The notes below the pieces were generated by a model, which was given only the letters and a program-made list of their open reading frames with translations, did not search any database and was not told where the DNA came from. Positions 35,242 to 46,104 of a stretch of 64,000 bases of DNA are shown in pieces. Source of the stretch: Nothopassalora personata (Eukaryota > Ascomycota > Dothideomycetes > Mycosphaerellales > Mycosphaerellaceae); contig CM066299.1 in assembly GCA_033816765.1 (NCBI GenBank), positions 620,001 to 684,000 of the forward strand, in the 5' to 3' direction. The stretch's first letter is position 1, and each line of letters starts with the position of its first letter. The position numbers and the translations under genes are program-made.

Positions 35242-36451
35242 TTAACCCCTGCTAGTGTAGATCCTTTGTCTAACCCGATATATCGATATATAGGGGGTAA
35301 CAGTCTCTCGTATAGACTCTGTGAACACACTTACATACACGCGCCTTCCACTGTTATTATGGCTAAAGGCCGCCTATTTACACTATTCAAGAAGGGCCAG
35401 ATATGAGCTCTTTATAAGCACGCCTACTAGTCACTTCAGCGTACTGCTAAGAAGCTAGACACTACAAAAGCAGCTAACTCTTAGGTTAACTAACGCATTA
35501 AACGAGACCTACGTACACTACTACGAAGAGGACGACCTACCGTACCTACTACCCGCAAGCGACGTCGTCTTATAACTAGAGCGACTACTAATGCCTACTA
35601 TAGGTAGCTCCGGCTTAACTAGATTATAGCAAAAGAGGACCTATCCTTCGACATCCGCACGCTACGAGCTAGTTTTATAAAAGAAGGCTATAGTCGCTAT
35701 ATAGCCATAAAGAAGCTATTGCTTATCGAGAAACCTAAGACCGATCGCCTTCGCTAGGTAAGGGAGCATGTCGACTAGTAGATCGATAGTAGTAGCGCGT
35801 TGTCTAGACAGATAAAGGCTCGATTCGATACGGATATTTTAGTTAGGTCTATATTACAAGGACAGCGTAGGAGGCACATAGCTAGGACTGCTTAGTTACT
35901 CGCTTCGGAAAGTACTTAGCCTGTATAATATAGGGTGGTATATTAGCTACTAGATCGACAGTAACTCTATTACTAGGGATACCTATCGCAAGAAGATAGT
36001 ACCCTTAATATAAGAGGCTAGTAATAAGCAGTAAGCTAAGTCTACCTTTTAGTAGCCTAGCCTTATTATGCAAGACAACGTAATAGCCTATACGGCCAAG
36101 GCGACACCGGCCTTGTATAAGGAATATAGCCTAGAGCTAATGTAGTAGCTAGCTAACTTACTAGATCTTAACCTAATTAACAATATCTGGAGCCTATTAA
36201 AGTATAGGATTAGGCTTTATCCTCCAACTACGAAGGCTAAAGTAGTTATAGCGAGTCAAACCCAGTGGCAAAGTTTTTTAATTACATCTAATATTTAGAG
36301 GGCTTGTTAAAGTATAAGAGAGGGGTATAAAGCAGTTATTAAAGCAAAGGGTGGTTATACAAGGTGGTAGATACATACAGTAGATTGTTGCCCCTGTACA
36401 TGTATATCGATATATCGGGTTAGACAAAGGATCTACACTAGCAGGGGTTAA
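35242..36451 (+). mobile_element. RIP-mutated Tc1/mariner-type DNA transposon
   Basis: Terminal inverted repeats begin TTAACCCCTGCTAGTGTAG and match over at least 50 bp at both ends (35242-35291 and about 36402-36451), with weaker similarity further in. TA dinucleotides at 35240-35241 and 36452-36453 fit the target duplication of this superfamily. The 1,210-bp body carries a broken transposase (separate entry). The base composition is AT-rich with abundant TAG and CTA words. Confidence 0.85.
35359..36255 (+). pseudogene. Tc1/mariner transposase relic
   Basis: From the ATG at 35359 the frame reads a basic helix-turn-helix-like N-terminus, then LRASFIKEGYSRYIAIKKLL and EKPKTDRLR*VREHVD, the region preceding the catalytic domain in Tc1-like transposases. 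Near 36070-36200 (another frame) it gives MQDNVIAYTAKATPALY and LLDLNLINNIW, corresponding to the D-N-A and PDLNPIE catalytic blocks. Many Trp or Gln positions are TAG or TAA, the expected result of RIP at CAG, CAA and TGG codons. It cannot encode an active transposase. Confidence 0.75.
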
Positions 36452-36453
36452 TA

Positions 36454-37152
36454 TAATTATTTGCGTTCTCGGAAATTGCAACAGGTTCTTTGGCCCATGG
36501 CGTGCGATTCTCAGCAGCATTTCGGGTTGGACCGCAGAACGGGGATATGTCGTTAGTGTCGGTCCGAACAGACTGTGCCTTGGCTCGTAGGTCGCACTCA
36601 CAGCGGTGTCAACACCATGCTTTGAGGTGGTTGAGAACTCCAACGTCCACAAGACAATTTTTGGCCAATGGCGTGGTGATATGAGGCTGTATCGACGATG
36701 GGGAGCGAGTTGACAGTTGGAGCGTTGTCATGCTGTTGCGCAAAGATCAGCGTGAGGTCGACGATGCTTGGCGAGCACAGACATGTTGGTATCTACCCCA
36801 AGCCGAATTGCAGGGACCATGCTTGACCGGTATCAGTCCGACTATTAGAACATGTATTCTTCCTCGTCTGTCGGCTAAGATCCGAGCTCCAACAATGCTT
36901 CACGCTTCACCTGTGAGCCCGACACAGTGGTACTGCCATGCAGGCATCATATCGAAATGCGTGAAGAGTGCTTCCCGCGCTAAGCGCTTGTCCCACATGA
37001 AGCAGCAGAGTCTGCTCTAGCAGAACGACTCTCTGCTTACGGCCGCAAGTCGGTACAGTCCCATGCACGTCCGTCCCAGGTCAATCTGATACAAACTTTT
37101 TCCCGCTTGGTTTCATCATGTCTTTCTCACCATTCGAGCCACACCATCGCAA
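36454..37152. other. Intergenic between transposon and weak ORF
   Basis: No gene is supported. A 96-codon plus frame at 36730-37020 has no recognisable features. Confidence 0.4.
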
Positions 37153-37635
37153 ATGATCATGACAGATGATCGACAATACCAGGCCACCATAAAAGCCCAC
37201 GGAGCAACAGCAAAACGACGATCTCAAGCCGCCGATGCTGTCAACCGTCGATTCTCCACAAGCAATGTCCTACTCTTTCGCTGTCGTCGGGAAGACCATC
37301 GTGAGTGGCAGACGTACAAGCTCCGGAGTATCGACGTCATTACCCGAACGCTGCTGCGGGACTGGCTTGACCGAATGTCCTTCTCTGAAGATGCATCTTA
37401 CGTGTACAACGATGGCCTAGCCAACCCGCTGGTGACAGTGGACGAGATCATGGATATCTTCCGGACAAGGACTATTATCGGTGCGGGTACAGAGACAATT
37501 ATCGACGTCGTTGTGTTTGATCGGGACCCTACTTTGGAGCCTGTCACGGGGATACCAGTACACTCGAGAGCAATATCGGAGAGCTGTGGTCGACAGGAGA
37601 AGGCTAGGAAGAAGTGGCGCTGCGAAGTCCAATGA
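37153..37635 (+). CDS. Hypothetical protein ORF next to the copia insertion
   Basis: This open frame of 160 codons has protein-like content: a basic N-terminus, a central segment with EWQTYKLRSIDVITRTLL, a hydrophobic strand IIDVVVFDRD, and a basic C-terminus. It ends 215 bp left of the retrotransposon insertion site (37851), so it was not interrupted by it. No domain recognised and no clear promoter. It could be a remnant. Confidence 0.3.
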   Translation: MIMTDDRQYQATIKAHGATAKRRSQAADAVNRRFSTSNVLLFRCRREDHREWQTYKLRSIDVITRTLLRDWLDRMSFSEDASYVYNDGLANPLVTVDEIMDIFRTRTIIGAGTETIIDVVVFDRDPTLEPVTGIPVHSRAISESCGRQEKARKKWRCEVQ

Positions 37636-37850
37636 GCATGGTATACCGCTTTGCTAAGTGCCTGAACTTGACGTCCTCCGGGTGGGTTGAATGCCGAGAG
37701 CCATCAGCGTGAGGCGGATCGCACACGGCTTCCTGCTCGTCACCTTCGAATAGACAGACCACTGAGACAACTGCGATGAAGTCTGTCGGGTGGCTACGAC
37801 GTTCCAGATACTCGCTTACAGTCAAGATCTGCTCATGCTTTCGAGATGCG

Positions 37851-37855
37851 AAACA
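37851..37855 (+). repeat. Target site duplication AAACA (left)
   Basis: AAACA immediately precedes the left LTR; the same five bases follow the right LTR at 45130-45134. Confidence 0.9.
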
Positions 37856-38031
37856 TGTTGTAAATAGGTATTTGACGAGTACAAGCTTCCAGATTGAAAC
37901 GATAGGGTGGATTAGTAACCCTTATAAATTGCCACAAGGTGTGAGACTATCTAGCTATAGAAAACAGTGTGATATAGTGTGTGTGTGCCAAGTCCTGACT
38001 AACATAGACCTTGGTCACCTGATTCACAACA
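37856..38031 (-). repeat. 3' LTR of the copia element
   Basis: These 176 bp are nearly the same as 44954-45129. Since the coding strand is minus, this is the 3' LTR. Both ends carry the inverted TGTTG/CAACA termini typical of LTRs. The copies differ, for example, at TTCCAGATTG versus TTCTAGATTA, all C/T or G/A differences. Confidence 0.92.
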
Positions 38032-38042
38032 CTCCCCCTTTA
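38032..38042 (-). other. Polypurine tract of the copia element
   Basis: Read on the minus strand, the bases next to the 3' LTR are AAAGGGGGAG followed directly by TGTTG. This is the expected primer site for plus-strand DNA synthesis and confirms the orientation. Confidence 0.8.
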
Positions 38043-38514
38043 GACTAACTACTATAAAGACAGTCTAATCAACTTAATATTACCTATGTTGCTGTATTAG
38101 TCTCGAACACCTTTACTAGTTCTAGATACTAGGTTTCTGCTATAAGCAAGCACATACTAAGGACAGTGATCTTGTTAGATTTGCATGTGTAAGAGACCTA
38201 CTCTTAGACACACTTAGGCCTTATCTTTCTGCTTTTGGAAGTGAACAGAAGGTTCTTTCGGCTTAAGAAGGTCTAGCTAGGCAGCAACGCACAAACCTCG
38301 TAGGTACGCATAAAAGAAGCTAGTTCTTTACTAAACAACTCTCTCTGCTTTATACTACTTTACACCTCTCTTCCCACCTTTTTAGACTACTACACACTCA
38401 TACACCCTAACAACCACTACATACATATTCTTAAAGCTTTTTAAGAAGCTTTTAGCAAGGTATGCTGCATATGTGATAGTGTTTTAAGGGTGTTGCTAAC
38501 TTGTAAGTAGCATT

Positions 38515-39600
38515 ATGGCAGATGTTGTTAAGTGGACTCCTATGAACTAGTTTAGTAGTACTAGCAATGTCTTTGGTAGTAGATCTGGCTCTAGTAACGA
38601 TTAAGATCCCAATAAGCGTCCTCCTAGTGATAGCAGAAAGGGTCTGCCTGCATCTAGCAGGATCTCTAAGCGTAAGACCCTTATTGAGGCACTTAGACTA
38701 GTCAAGCAGATTATCGAGAGCAAGCGCAAGATCACTAAGAAGAATATAACCTTGCAGCTTGCTATAGCATCCCTTAAGGTTACCTTCTATAAGAAGAAGC
38801 TTCTAACTACTAAGGGTGGTATTACCAATCTGCCGAACTAGGGTTAGATTAACGCGGCTGCCTAGGATTTTGATTATATAATAGTTAACCCTTAAGGTCG
38901 TATTTCTAACACTATTACTATAAACCTTAATAGTGGTTAGAACTACCTTCCTGCCTTATGGGCTTCCGCTATAGACCATCTTGTTCAGCACTTCGGCAGC
39001 GCCTACAACCGCTGTAAGGAGAGATCCAACCTTCCCTTTTCTAGCTGCCACACTATTCTAGGATGGTTTAAGGGCTGCTATACCAACTGCGCTCTTAACA
39101 ATTATTACGACAAGTGCAGCTTCTTCTCTCCACGGACCCTATAGCAGAGTGCCGCTAGTCTATCTAGAACCTACTAGCAGCCTAGTGCAGGTTATACTCG
39201 CTCCGCTAGTGCTGCATTCTAGGGTAGTGCATAGTATAGTCGATCTCCTCCTGTTATACGTAGCAGTCCTCTACGTAAGGGCTTCCCATCTCTAGTTCTA
39301 TACTCTCCTAGCATGAGTACCTCTAGATATAGTCTTTAGATGCTACCTACCTAGCTTATTCCTAGCGATGTAGATTGGCGCCTAAGCATCCCTAGGGCTC
39401 CTAGTAATGGTTCTAGAACTGTCCTCCTAGAGCTTCGCCTCCTATTCTCTAACTCCCTCTCTTAGGATAAGGTTACTACCTTGATTCGTTAGTTCCTGTA
39501 GCGCTTAGGCACTAATAATGACTTTTGGGAGGGTGCTATGTTAAACTCGAGTTCCTATAAGAGGGGTTCTAGAGGCTCTAGTGGTTTTAGTAGCAAGTAG
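38515..39600 (+). pseudogene. Antisense ORF carried by the copia element, RIP-mutated
   Basis: From the ATG at 38515 one frame runs 361 codons to TAG at 39598-39600 with no frameshift. It contains 16 internal stops, 14 TAG and 2 TAA, and no TGA, which points to RIP of CAG, CAA and TGG codons in a former gene. The strand is opposite to gag-pol. The N-terminal part (codons about 25-100) is Lys/Arg/Ser-rich with a helical block TLIEALRLVKQIIESKRKIT that could bind nucleic acid. A central part has several Cys (HFGSAYNRCKERSNLPFSSC). The C-terminal part is Ser/Arg/Pro-rich. No known family recognised. It may be an accessory antisense gene of the element or a captured host gene. Confidence 0.7.
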
Positions 39601-39969
39601 TAGTCTAGATGGTGTACTTGCATTAGGTCTTGGTGATTTGGTTAGGGCTAAAGGATAAAATGGCCGTTATAAGCAAGGGCGGTCTGCTTCTCTGTTTCCT
39701 TTTGTTTTGTTACTATAGCTCCCCTAAATTGGAGTCTATAATAATGAACCAGATCTTGCCTTAAAAGGCGGTTCTAAACCAGGCCTCTCTACAGTCTAGT
39801 TGCATAAGCATAGCAAGATATATAATACCCTAAATAAATCTAGCCCTTAAAGCTAATAAATAAAAACTTTCCTCTACTGTCTCTAAACAAATGAGATATT
39901 ACTTTATAAATACTTATAAACAAATGAAGGTCTTGCTATGTACAAATAAAAGTGTAGTTAGTCTCTAGA

Positions 39970-42900
39970 AGCCTCCCTTAGAGAATGTAGTTTAGTGACT
40001 TTGGCTTTGTAAGCCAATCTACAAGCTGCTATATAGTAGGGATATACTTAACCACAATTAAGCCTTCTTTATGAACATGTCTGCAAAAATGGTTCCTTAG
40101 TCTAATATGCTTAGTTCTTCTGTGGTTAGTGTGATCTCTAACTAGCTTAATAGCAGACTGGTTGTCTATAAAGATCTTGAAGGCTTAAGCTTTGTAGTTG
40201 GTCATTTTCTAGGTTTTATAGAGTAGATTTCTTAACTACATTACTTCCCTGTAGCATTCAGTCAAGGCCACATACTCTGCTTTAGTGCTTGACAGCACTA
40301 TCTCCTTCTGCAGGTTGGATTTCTAGATAACAGAACTTCTAGCCATTTTGACTAGGAGTCCTAAGGTTAATCTGCCTATTGGATCTCTAGAGAAATCAGA
40401 GTCTATGTAGATCTCTGGCTTTAGGGATTGTGTTTTTCTAAAGATTAGGCACTTGTTAATTGTTCTAGCAATGTATCTCTAAACATGCTTTGCTACAGTA
40501 ATATGTTCTGCTGAAGGATTAGCTAAGAATTTGGCTAGGTGGTTTGTTACATAGGAGATATCTGGCCTGGTCTGGTTGGCCAGGTACTAGAGTTCTCTAA
40601 TCAATGTGTTAAACAGATTGTAATCCTATATGTTGCATTACTCTTTATAAGCTTTATATAGGCGGTTAAGGGGATACTTGACACTTTTGGCTGAGTCTAG
40701 GCCATGTTTCTAAAGTTTCTCTAAAGCATAGTGCTTTTAGGAGACATAGAGATCTCTATTCTTTTCACTCTTTAGTTGTATACCTAGGAAAAGGTTGGTG
40801 TTGACAGTTTTGATAGAGTACTTCTTCTTTAGTCCAGCAATGAACTTGTTAATCTTCTAATCACTATCGCTGAAGATCTAAAAGTCATCTATATATAGGA
40901 GAACTAAAAGATTCTCCCCCTAAAAAAGACATACATTAGAATTAAGTCTCTTTAGGCCTAATTCTTCTAGAGCTTCCTTAGCATCATAGTACTAGAGGTT
41001 TGCAGCTTGTTTTAATCTATATAGTCCCTTCTTGATTTCTAGGACTTTGTTGGATGGATCTTTCTTAATAAGTTCTGCCCCTTCTAGTAGTTTGATGTAC
41101 AAAGGTCTGTTAATGTTAGGGTTTATAAATGCTGTTTCAACATCAATCTGTCTCCTCTTCTAGCCAAGGACTGTGCATAGGGCCAGGAGAATCCTGCTTG
41201 TTAGTGGCCTTGGGGTTGGAGCAAAGGTTTTAATATAGTCTGTCCCTTGCTTTTGAGTAAACCCCTTTGCTACCTATCTAGCTCTACGCTTCTTAATAGA
41301 CCTATTAGGAAGATACTTGTAGTGTAGGACCTATTTTCCTATAAGCAGTTTCCTGCCCTTAGGGACTTTCTATAATGGGATCTATGCAACACATTCTGTG
41401 TCTTCTAAGGAGTTAAATTCCTTTCTGATTGCCCTAATCCATTTAGCTCTATTAGGTCTGTTTAATGCTTTAGTTAGGGTGGCAGGATCTGCTAGCTTCC
41501 CCTTCTTTACATTATCTATAGCTATTGCAGCGAATACTTTCTCAAGTTTGCTGTAATTATGATGGGATCTGTTCTGTCTTGAACTTCTCCTAGTTGGCTT
41601 AGGATAGACCTTAGCTTGTTTGGTCTTGACAGGCTCATAAGTCCTATCTCTCTTCCTCTTGCCAATGTGTAGGGCAGGGTAGAATGGTGTTATGGCCTGA
41701 TTAGGGTCTTCTTGCATAGCTAGGGCTATGTCTTCTTAGTGTGGCTCTTTAGACTATGAAGTCTAAGGCTTATGCTCTATAGGGGATTGTTCCTAGAGCT
41801 AGGTGTGCTCTATAGGAGATTGTTCCTAGAGCTGGGTGTGCTCTACAGGAGACTGTTCCTAGAGCTGGGGGGATGTGTCTCTAAATAGTGGACGTGAATC
41901 TTCTGTCCTATGCTCCCCCTAAGACTGACCTTGGTTAGGGGAGTCTTGTTGCGAAGCCCTTTGTGTTTTAGGTTAGTCACTATGCTGCAGCAGCTCCCCC
42001 TCTGGCTACACAGCTCCCCTTGAAGGTTTATAGGGTTGGTGACTCGCTTCTAGCTCGTGTAGCCCTTTATAAGGCATGTGAATACCTTTATAGTAAGGGT
42101 CCTTAGGGTTATTATAGGGATGTCTAAGGAAGGTGATCTCGTTATCTGGGATAGTATGCTTATCACTAGCAGCAAGCTAGGAGCTCTTAATAGTCTGCCC
42201 TATCTGCTCCCCCTAAGCGACCTGCTTGCCTGTAGGGATTTGGTATTGCGAGTTCTACAAGAAATCTTTATCAAAAGTCACATAGGGGGAATAGGTTATC
42301 TTGTAGACCTATTTTCCTTTCTCCTACTATGGCTTCTATAGCAGGTAGTTGGTTAATGAACTACCCTAGAATCCTATATGCTACTATATGTCCGCCCTTG
42401 TAGAGAACTTTTTAGACTTGGTGTAATTGTCGTTATGTTTGTATGCTTTATATCTAAACCTCCTTACATTCCTTAAGTCTATCTCTTTAATATTAATGCC
42501 TAGGTCCTTCTTAAAGTTAATCTATAGTACATTTTTTGTTGTTAAGTTAAAGAGGCGGTTCGTAATATAGCATGCAAAATCCATAGCCTAGGGCTAGAGG
42601 TTCTATAGCAAGCTAGAGTCTACAAGCATGGCTCTAGCCTTGTTAATAATAACTTTGTTCGAAGCTTTAGTAATTCTATTCTGCTTAGGTGTATATAGTA
42701 ATGCAAAATCCTATCTAATTCCTTTATGTTAGGCATGTGTTCTAAGTTCAATGTTGTTGAATTCCCTACTACTATCTAAGAACCAGATCTTAGGTTTCTT
42801 CTTATAGTGGTTCTATATTATAGTAAGCCAAGTCTTAATTGCTGTTGGAGCAGCACTTTTCTTTAGAAGTGGCAAGCACTACCTTATCCTGGTTTTGGCA

Positions 42901-43740
42901 CACGTAAGCATAAGGCAATATGCGTAACCATTATAAGAGAGTGGAGTGATTGGACCAACTAGGTCAGCATGGATTTTATCCAATGCCTCTAGTACAGGTC
43001 TCCTAGGGATTCTTAAAACAACTCTTTATAACCTTATAAGCTTACAAGTCTTATAATGCCCTAACTCTGTAGTATTAACATCTTCTAGGCCCTTAACTGC
43101 TTCTTTTGTAGCATTGAGTAATATGCTCCTAATATGCCTAAGCCTTTAATGCTATCTAACTATGTTAGTTCTTAGCTTAGCAAATGTAAGAGCAGCAAGT
43201 CCTTTTAGTGCTAATCTGTCTTTATCCTTCCTAGAACCCCTCTTTACCCTAAGGTTCCTAAAGACAATAACATTTTTCATTATCTCAACTAAGCCTATAG
43301 GCTTGTCCTTCTAGAACAGCATTTTGGATGGTCTGTCTAGGTAAACTCTATGTTTCTTGTATAGGAGTTCTGCAGAGATTAGTGTCGCATCTAACTCTAG
43401 TAAGTAAAGCACATTGCGAAGGAGGAGGGTAGTCTCTTAGCTAAGATAGTTCTTTATAACCTACTCTAATTCTCCTTTAGTTGCAAGAGATCCTTGCCTA
43501 ACGGCCTATAAGAAGCATGCAGGCCTTAGTCTTAGCCTAATATTCTAAAGGTCTGCAAGATTATTGCAGATATAGAAGGATGTGCCTATGTTATAGACTT
43601 TATCTATTAACATTAGGTTTGATGCGGCAGCTGCTATCCTTCCTATACACACTAGTTGTGCAACTACAACAGCTGCTCTAGACCTCCTATATAGTTATCT
43701 CTAGTCCCTATCACTGTTAGAGCTGTGCTCCTAATTAGAT
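39970..43740 (-). pseudogene. copia pol relic (integrase, reverse transcriptase, RNase H)
   Basis: Minus-strand conceptual translation gives the copia pol order. Integrase-core-like sequence at about 42400-42850 includes LLYTPKQNRITKASNK. An RT fingers start at 41382-41717 ends in ALNRPNRAKWIRAIRKEFNS. The RT catalytic YIDD is at 40884-40895. The RNase H signature FIDNQSAIKLVRDHTNHRRT is at about 40100-40180, followed by YIPTI*QLVDWLTKP before the end near 39970. Dozens of TAG/TAA codons replace Trp and Gln positions, and the protein cannot be made. The 87-codon plus frame at 42078-42341 is a shadow. Confidence 0.88.
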
Positions 43741-44930
43741 AATAAGTCTAACTAGTTATTAATTGCTATAGCAATCCTCTTCCTAGGGGATTTGCTGCCC
43801 TTTACCTTCTTTGCCCTGTCCTTTAGGGTGTCTTTGCCCTTCTTAGACCTATTCCTAGGATTCTTCTCTAGATGCTGCTTATAGCAGTTCGCGTTAGTGT
43901 GCTTATGTAAGCACTGTATGCACTGCTCATTATCATTCTTGCTTAAGAATGCTCTAACAAAGCTATTGCTAGGCTTGTGGGTGGCAGGTACTTGCTCCTT
44001 CCTAAGAGTTGTAAACATTCTCTCTAGGGTAGTTGATTCTAGGGGATTGTTGTGTCTCTATGTCCTAAGCCATTCGACATGGTTTAGACCTTTAATAAAG
44101 TACAATCTATAGATGCTATCTAGGAGGATAAAAGAGGATTTGAGCCTTGACTTGTTATTAACTAGGGAAGATCTAATAAATTGCTCTATAGCAGTCTTGT
44201 TATTATTTACCTATGCTTAAAAGTCTTTATAGTACTTCAATATATTAGGTCTTGCAGCATCTAGTTTGATGTGCCTAACTGCCTTTAGAGTGTTATATAG
44301 ATCAATTGTAATAACTAGCTTGTATGTTGCCTTAATCAAATTATATAATTCCTTAGCTAACTTGTCTACATCTCTAAAGTTTGGCCTTAGGGTAGAATCT
44401 AATCTAGCTATGATAATGCTATATGCTTGCATGTCCTCTTTCTTCTATCGCTTATAGGCAGCTTTGTATCCTATACTACTAGTGATGTCCTAAGGGGCTT
44501 CATTCTAGGCAGTATTATCTTGGACATTCTTAGTTGCATCTTAGGGTTAATTATAAGCTGCCCTGTTTAGAGCGTACTTTAGGTTAACCTAGTCTAGATT
44601 ATGGATCACGTATCCAACTAGATCCTTCTCTAGCAGTGCGCTAATTAGCATAGATTTCTATGCTTGGAACTGCACGCCTTTCCTAAGCACCTAGTTGTCC
44701 TTAGCGGATCTTACTAGGTTGCTAGAGGTGTTGTTTCTAAACTCTATACCTAGTCTAGCTCTTTTAGATGCTGTACTATAGTACTAGTGCTTAGTGCCGA
44801 TCTCCTGTAGTAGTTCTTAAATCGATTGGGTTGTTGTCCGTGAAACAAATGCAGGGTTGAGTCTACTAGTAAGGCAAGCTAATCCTTAATAGAGCTTCGA
44901 TAACGATTCAGGTTTTAAATTGGATAGGCA
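43741..44930 (-). pseudogene. copia gag relic with zinc knuckle
   Basis: Translation of the minus strand gives a gag-like series: KSMLISALLEKDLVGYVI near 44620-44690, the open piece 44217-44432 (with DSTLRPNFRDVDKLAKELYN), and 43752-44018 containing the zinc knuckle CIQCLHKHTNANC (C-x2-C-x3-H-x4-C) at about 43884-43922, followed by a Lys/Arg-rich tail. TAG codons sit where Trp or Gln is expected, for example before KSMLI. Confidence 0.8.
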
Positions 44931-44941
44931 GAGGAGCACCC

Positions 44942-44953
44942 GGGCTTATAACC
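44942..44953 (-). other. Primer binding site, half initiator-tRNA type
   Basis: Directly after the 5' LTR the minus strand reads GGTTATAAGCCC. Its complement GGGCTTATAACC matches the anticodon stem-loop of initiator tRNA-Met (GGGCTCATAACC) with one C-to-T difference at a CpA step. Drosophila copia and yeast Ty5 prime from this internal half-tRNA site rather than from the tRNA 3' end. The assignment follows that known pattern. Confidence 0.7.
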
Positions 44954-45129
44954 TGTTGTAAATAGGTATTTGACGAGTACAAGCTTCTAGATTAAAACGG
45001 TAGGGTGGATTAGTAACCCTCATGAATTGCCACAAGGTGTGAGACTATCTAGCTACAGAAAACAGTGTGATATAGTGTGTGTGTGCCAAGTCCTGACTAA
45101 CATAGACCTTGGTCACCTGATTCACAACA
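44954..45129 (-). repeat. 5' LTR of the copia element
   Basis: These 176 bp pair with 37856-38031. The LTR is followed inward by the primer binding site and outward by the AAACA duplication, fixing it as the 5' LTR on the minus strand. Confidence 0.92.
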
Positions 45130-45134
45130 AAACA
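45130..45134 (+). repeat. Target site duplication AAACA (right)
   Basis: Matches 37851-37855 on the left of the element. Confidence 0.9.
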
Positions 45135-46023
45135 AGCCTAACAAGGCAAATCTAGATGGCGGCCCGGAGATGGCTTAGCATTCGATGCACGAAGTTGAGT
45201 CGTAGACGTGACATCAACGCTACCAAAGTCTTCACGCCGACTGTCTCCAAGAACAAAACCGAGGACCACTCAGAACCGCCTGCTCGTACGGAGAAATAGA
45301 TGATCCAGCACGACATACGACCGCATGTGGCAGAGGCTTCTGCGCCTCTGACGCCCTGCAGCAGCCAACCAACTTATGCTCGATAATATGCAACACGACC
45401 CGGCGCCGCGGACGCTATCAGAATGAACCTGATGCAGCTGACCCAAGACCTCGTTAAGGATTGCACATGTTATGACGGCTTGGGACCGACGCCGAGGCAG
45501 AGTGCCCGTCAGAACTGTTCTCCGGAACCAGATCGGTCGCTCCGGCTGGTCAGCGAGAGATCGACAGGACGAACCCATAGGCAATTATGTCGCCCGCTGT
45601 TCCCATCCTATAGAAGCTACTCCACAAAGTTCCCAAGAAGTTACTCCATGCGGGACGCCCCAGGCTCGAAGCAGTAACCAATCATACTTCGAAGAACCCC
45701 TCTCCAATCGCTGGCGATGCAACTCACTTGAGCCTGCTTAGAGTCTGGCTGGTAGCTGCGCATATTTCGGTTGCTTCGGTCCGGCCACGTCGCTTCGACC
45801 AAACACACACGTTTTCAACGTCCACCGAGAACGAGATGCGAGAATACTTGGGTGCATGACGCAGAATAAGACTCCGCACGCGGTTTACGAATGCTACTAA
45901 TGCCTGTAGCCACTATGACAATTACGCATCGAGGCCGCGTCGAACAGAATCCACCGGTTGTGCAGTGATGCACCGACACGTGGAGAGTAGTGAGATCGGA
46001 CAATCTCGGTGTCCCTGTCGTAG
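45135..46023. other. No supported gene
   Basis: Overlapping short frames only. It contains the promoter region of the peroxygenase gene at its right end. Confidence 0.5.
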
Positions 46024-46029
46024 TATAAG
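46024..46029 (+). promoter_or_regulatory. TATA-like box of the peroxygenase gene
   Basis: TATAAG lies 81 nt upstream of the ATG at 46105. Supported by position and sequence only. Confidence 0.3.
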
Positions 46030-46104
46030 GAGGACCCATGTCTCGCGGTCAAGGTCCAGTCGTTGTGTTCACATTGTCAACATCAATTCTCCAGGATCGC
46101 AGCC

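Larger units (their letters stand above)
37856..45129 (-). mobile_element. Complete Ty1/copia LTR retrotransposon, RIP-inactivated
   Basis: The element spans 7,274 bp. It has 176-bp LTRs at both ends starting TGTTG and ending CAACA, 5-bp target duplications AAACA (37851-37855 and 45130-45134), a primer binding site and a polypurine tract, all in minus-strand orientation. The order from the 5' LTR is gag with a zinc knuckle, integrase, reverse transcriptase, RNase H, which is the copia order. All gag-pol frames are cut by many TAG/TAA codons. An additional gene-sized frame on the opposite strand lies between pol and the 3' LTR. The two LTRs differ at only a few positions (mostly C/T or G/A). 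Confidence 0.95.
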
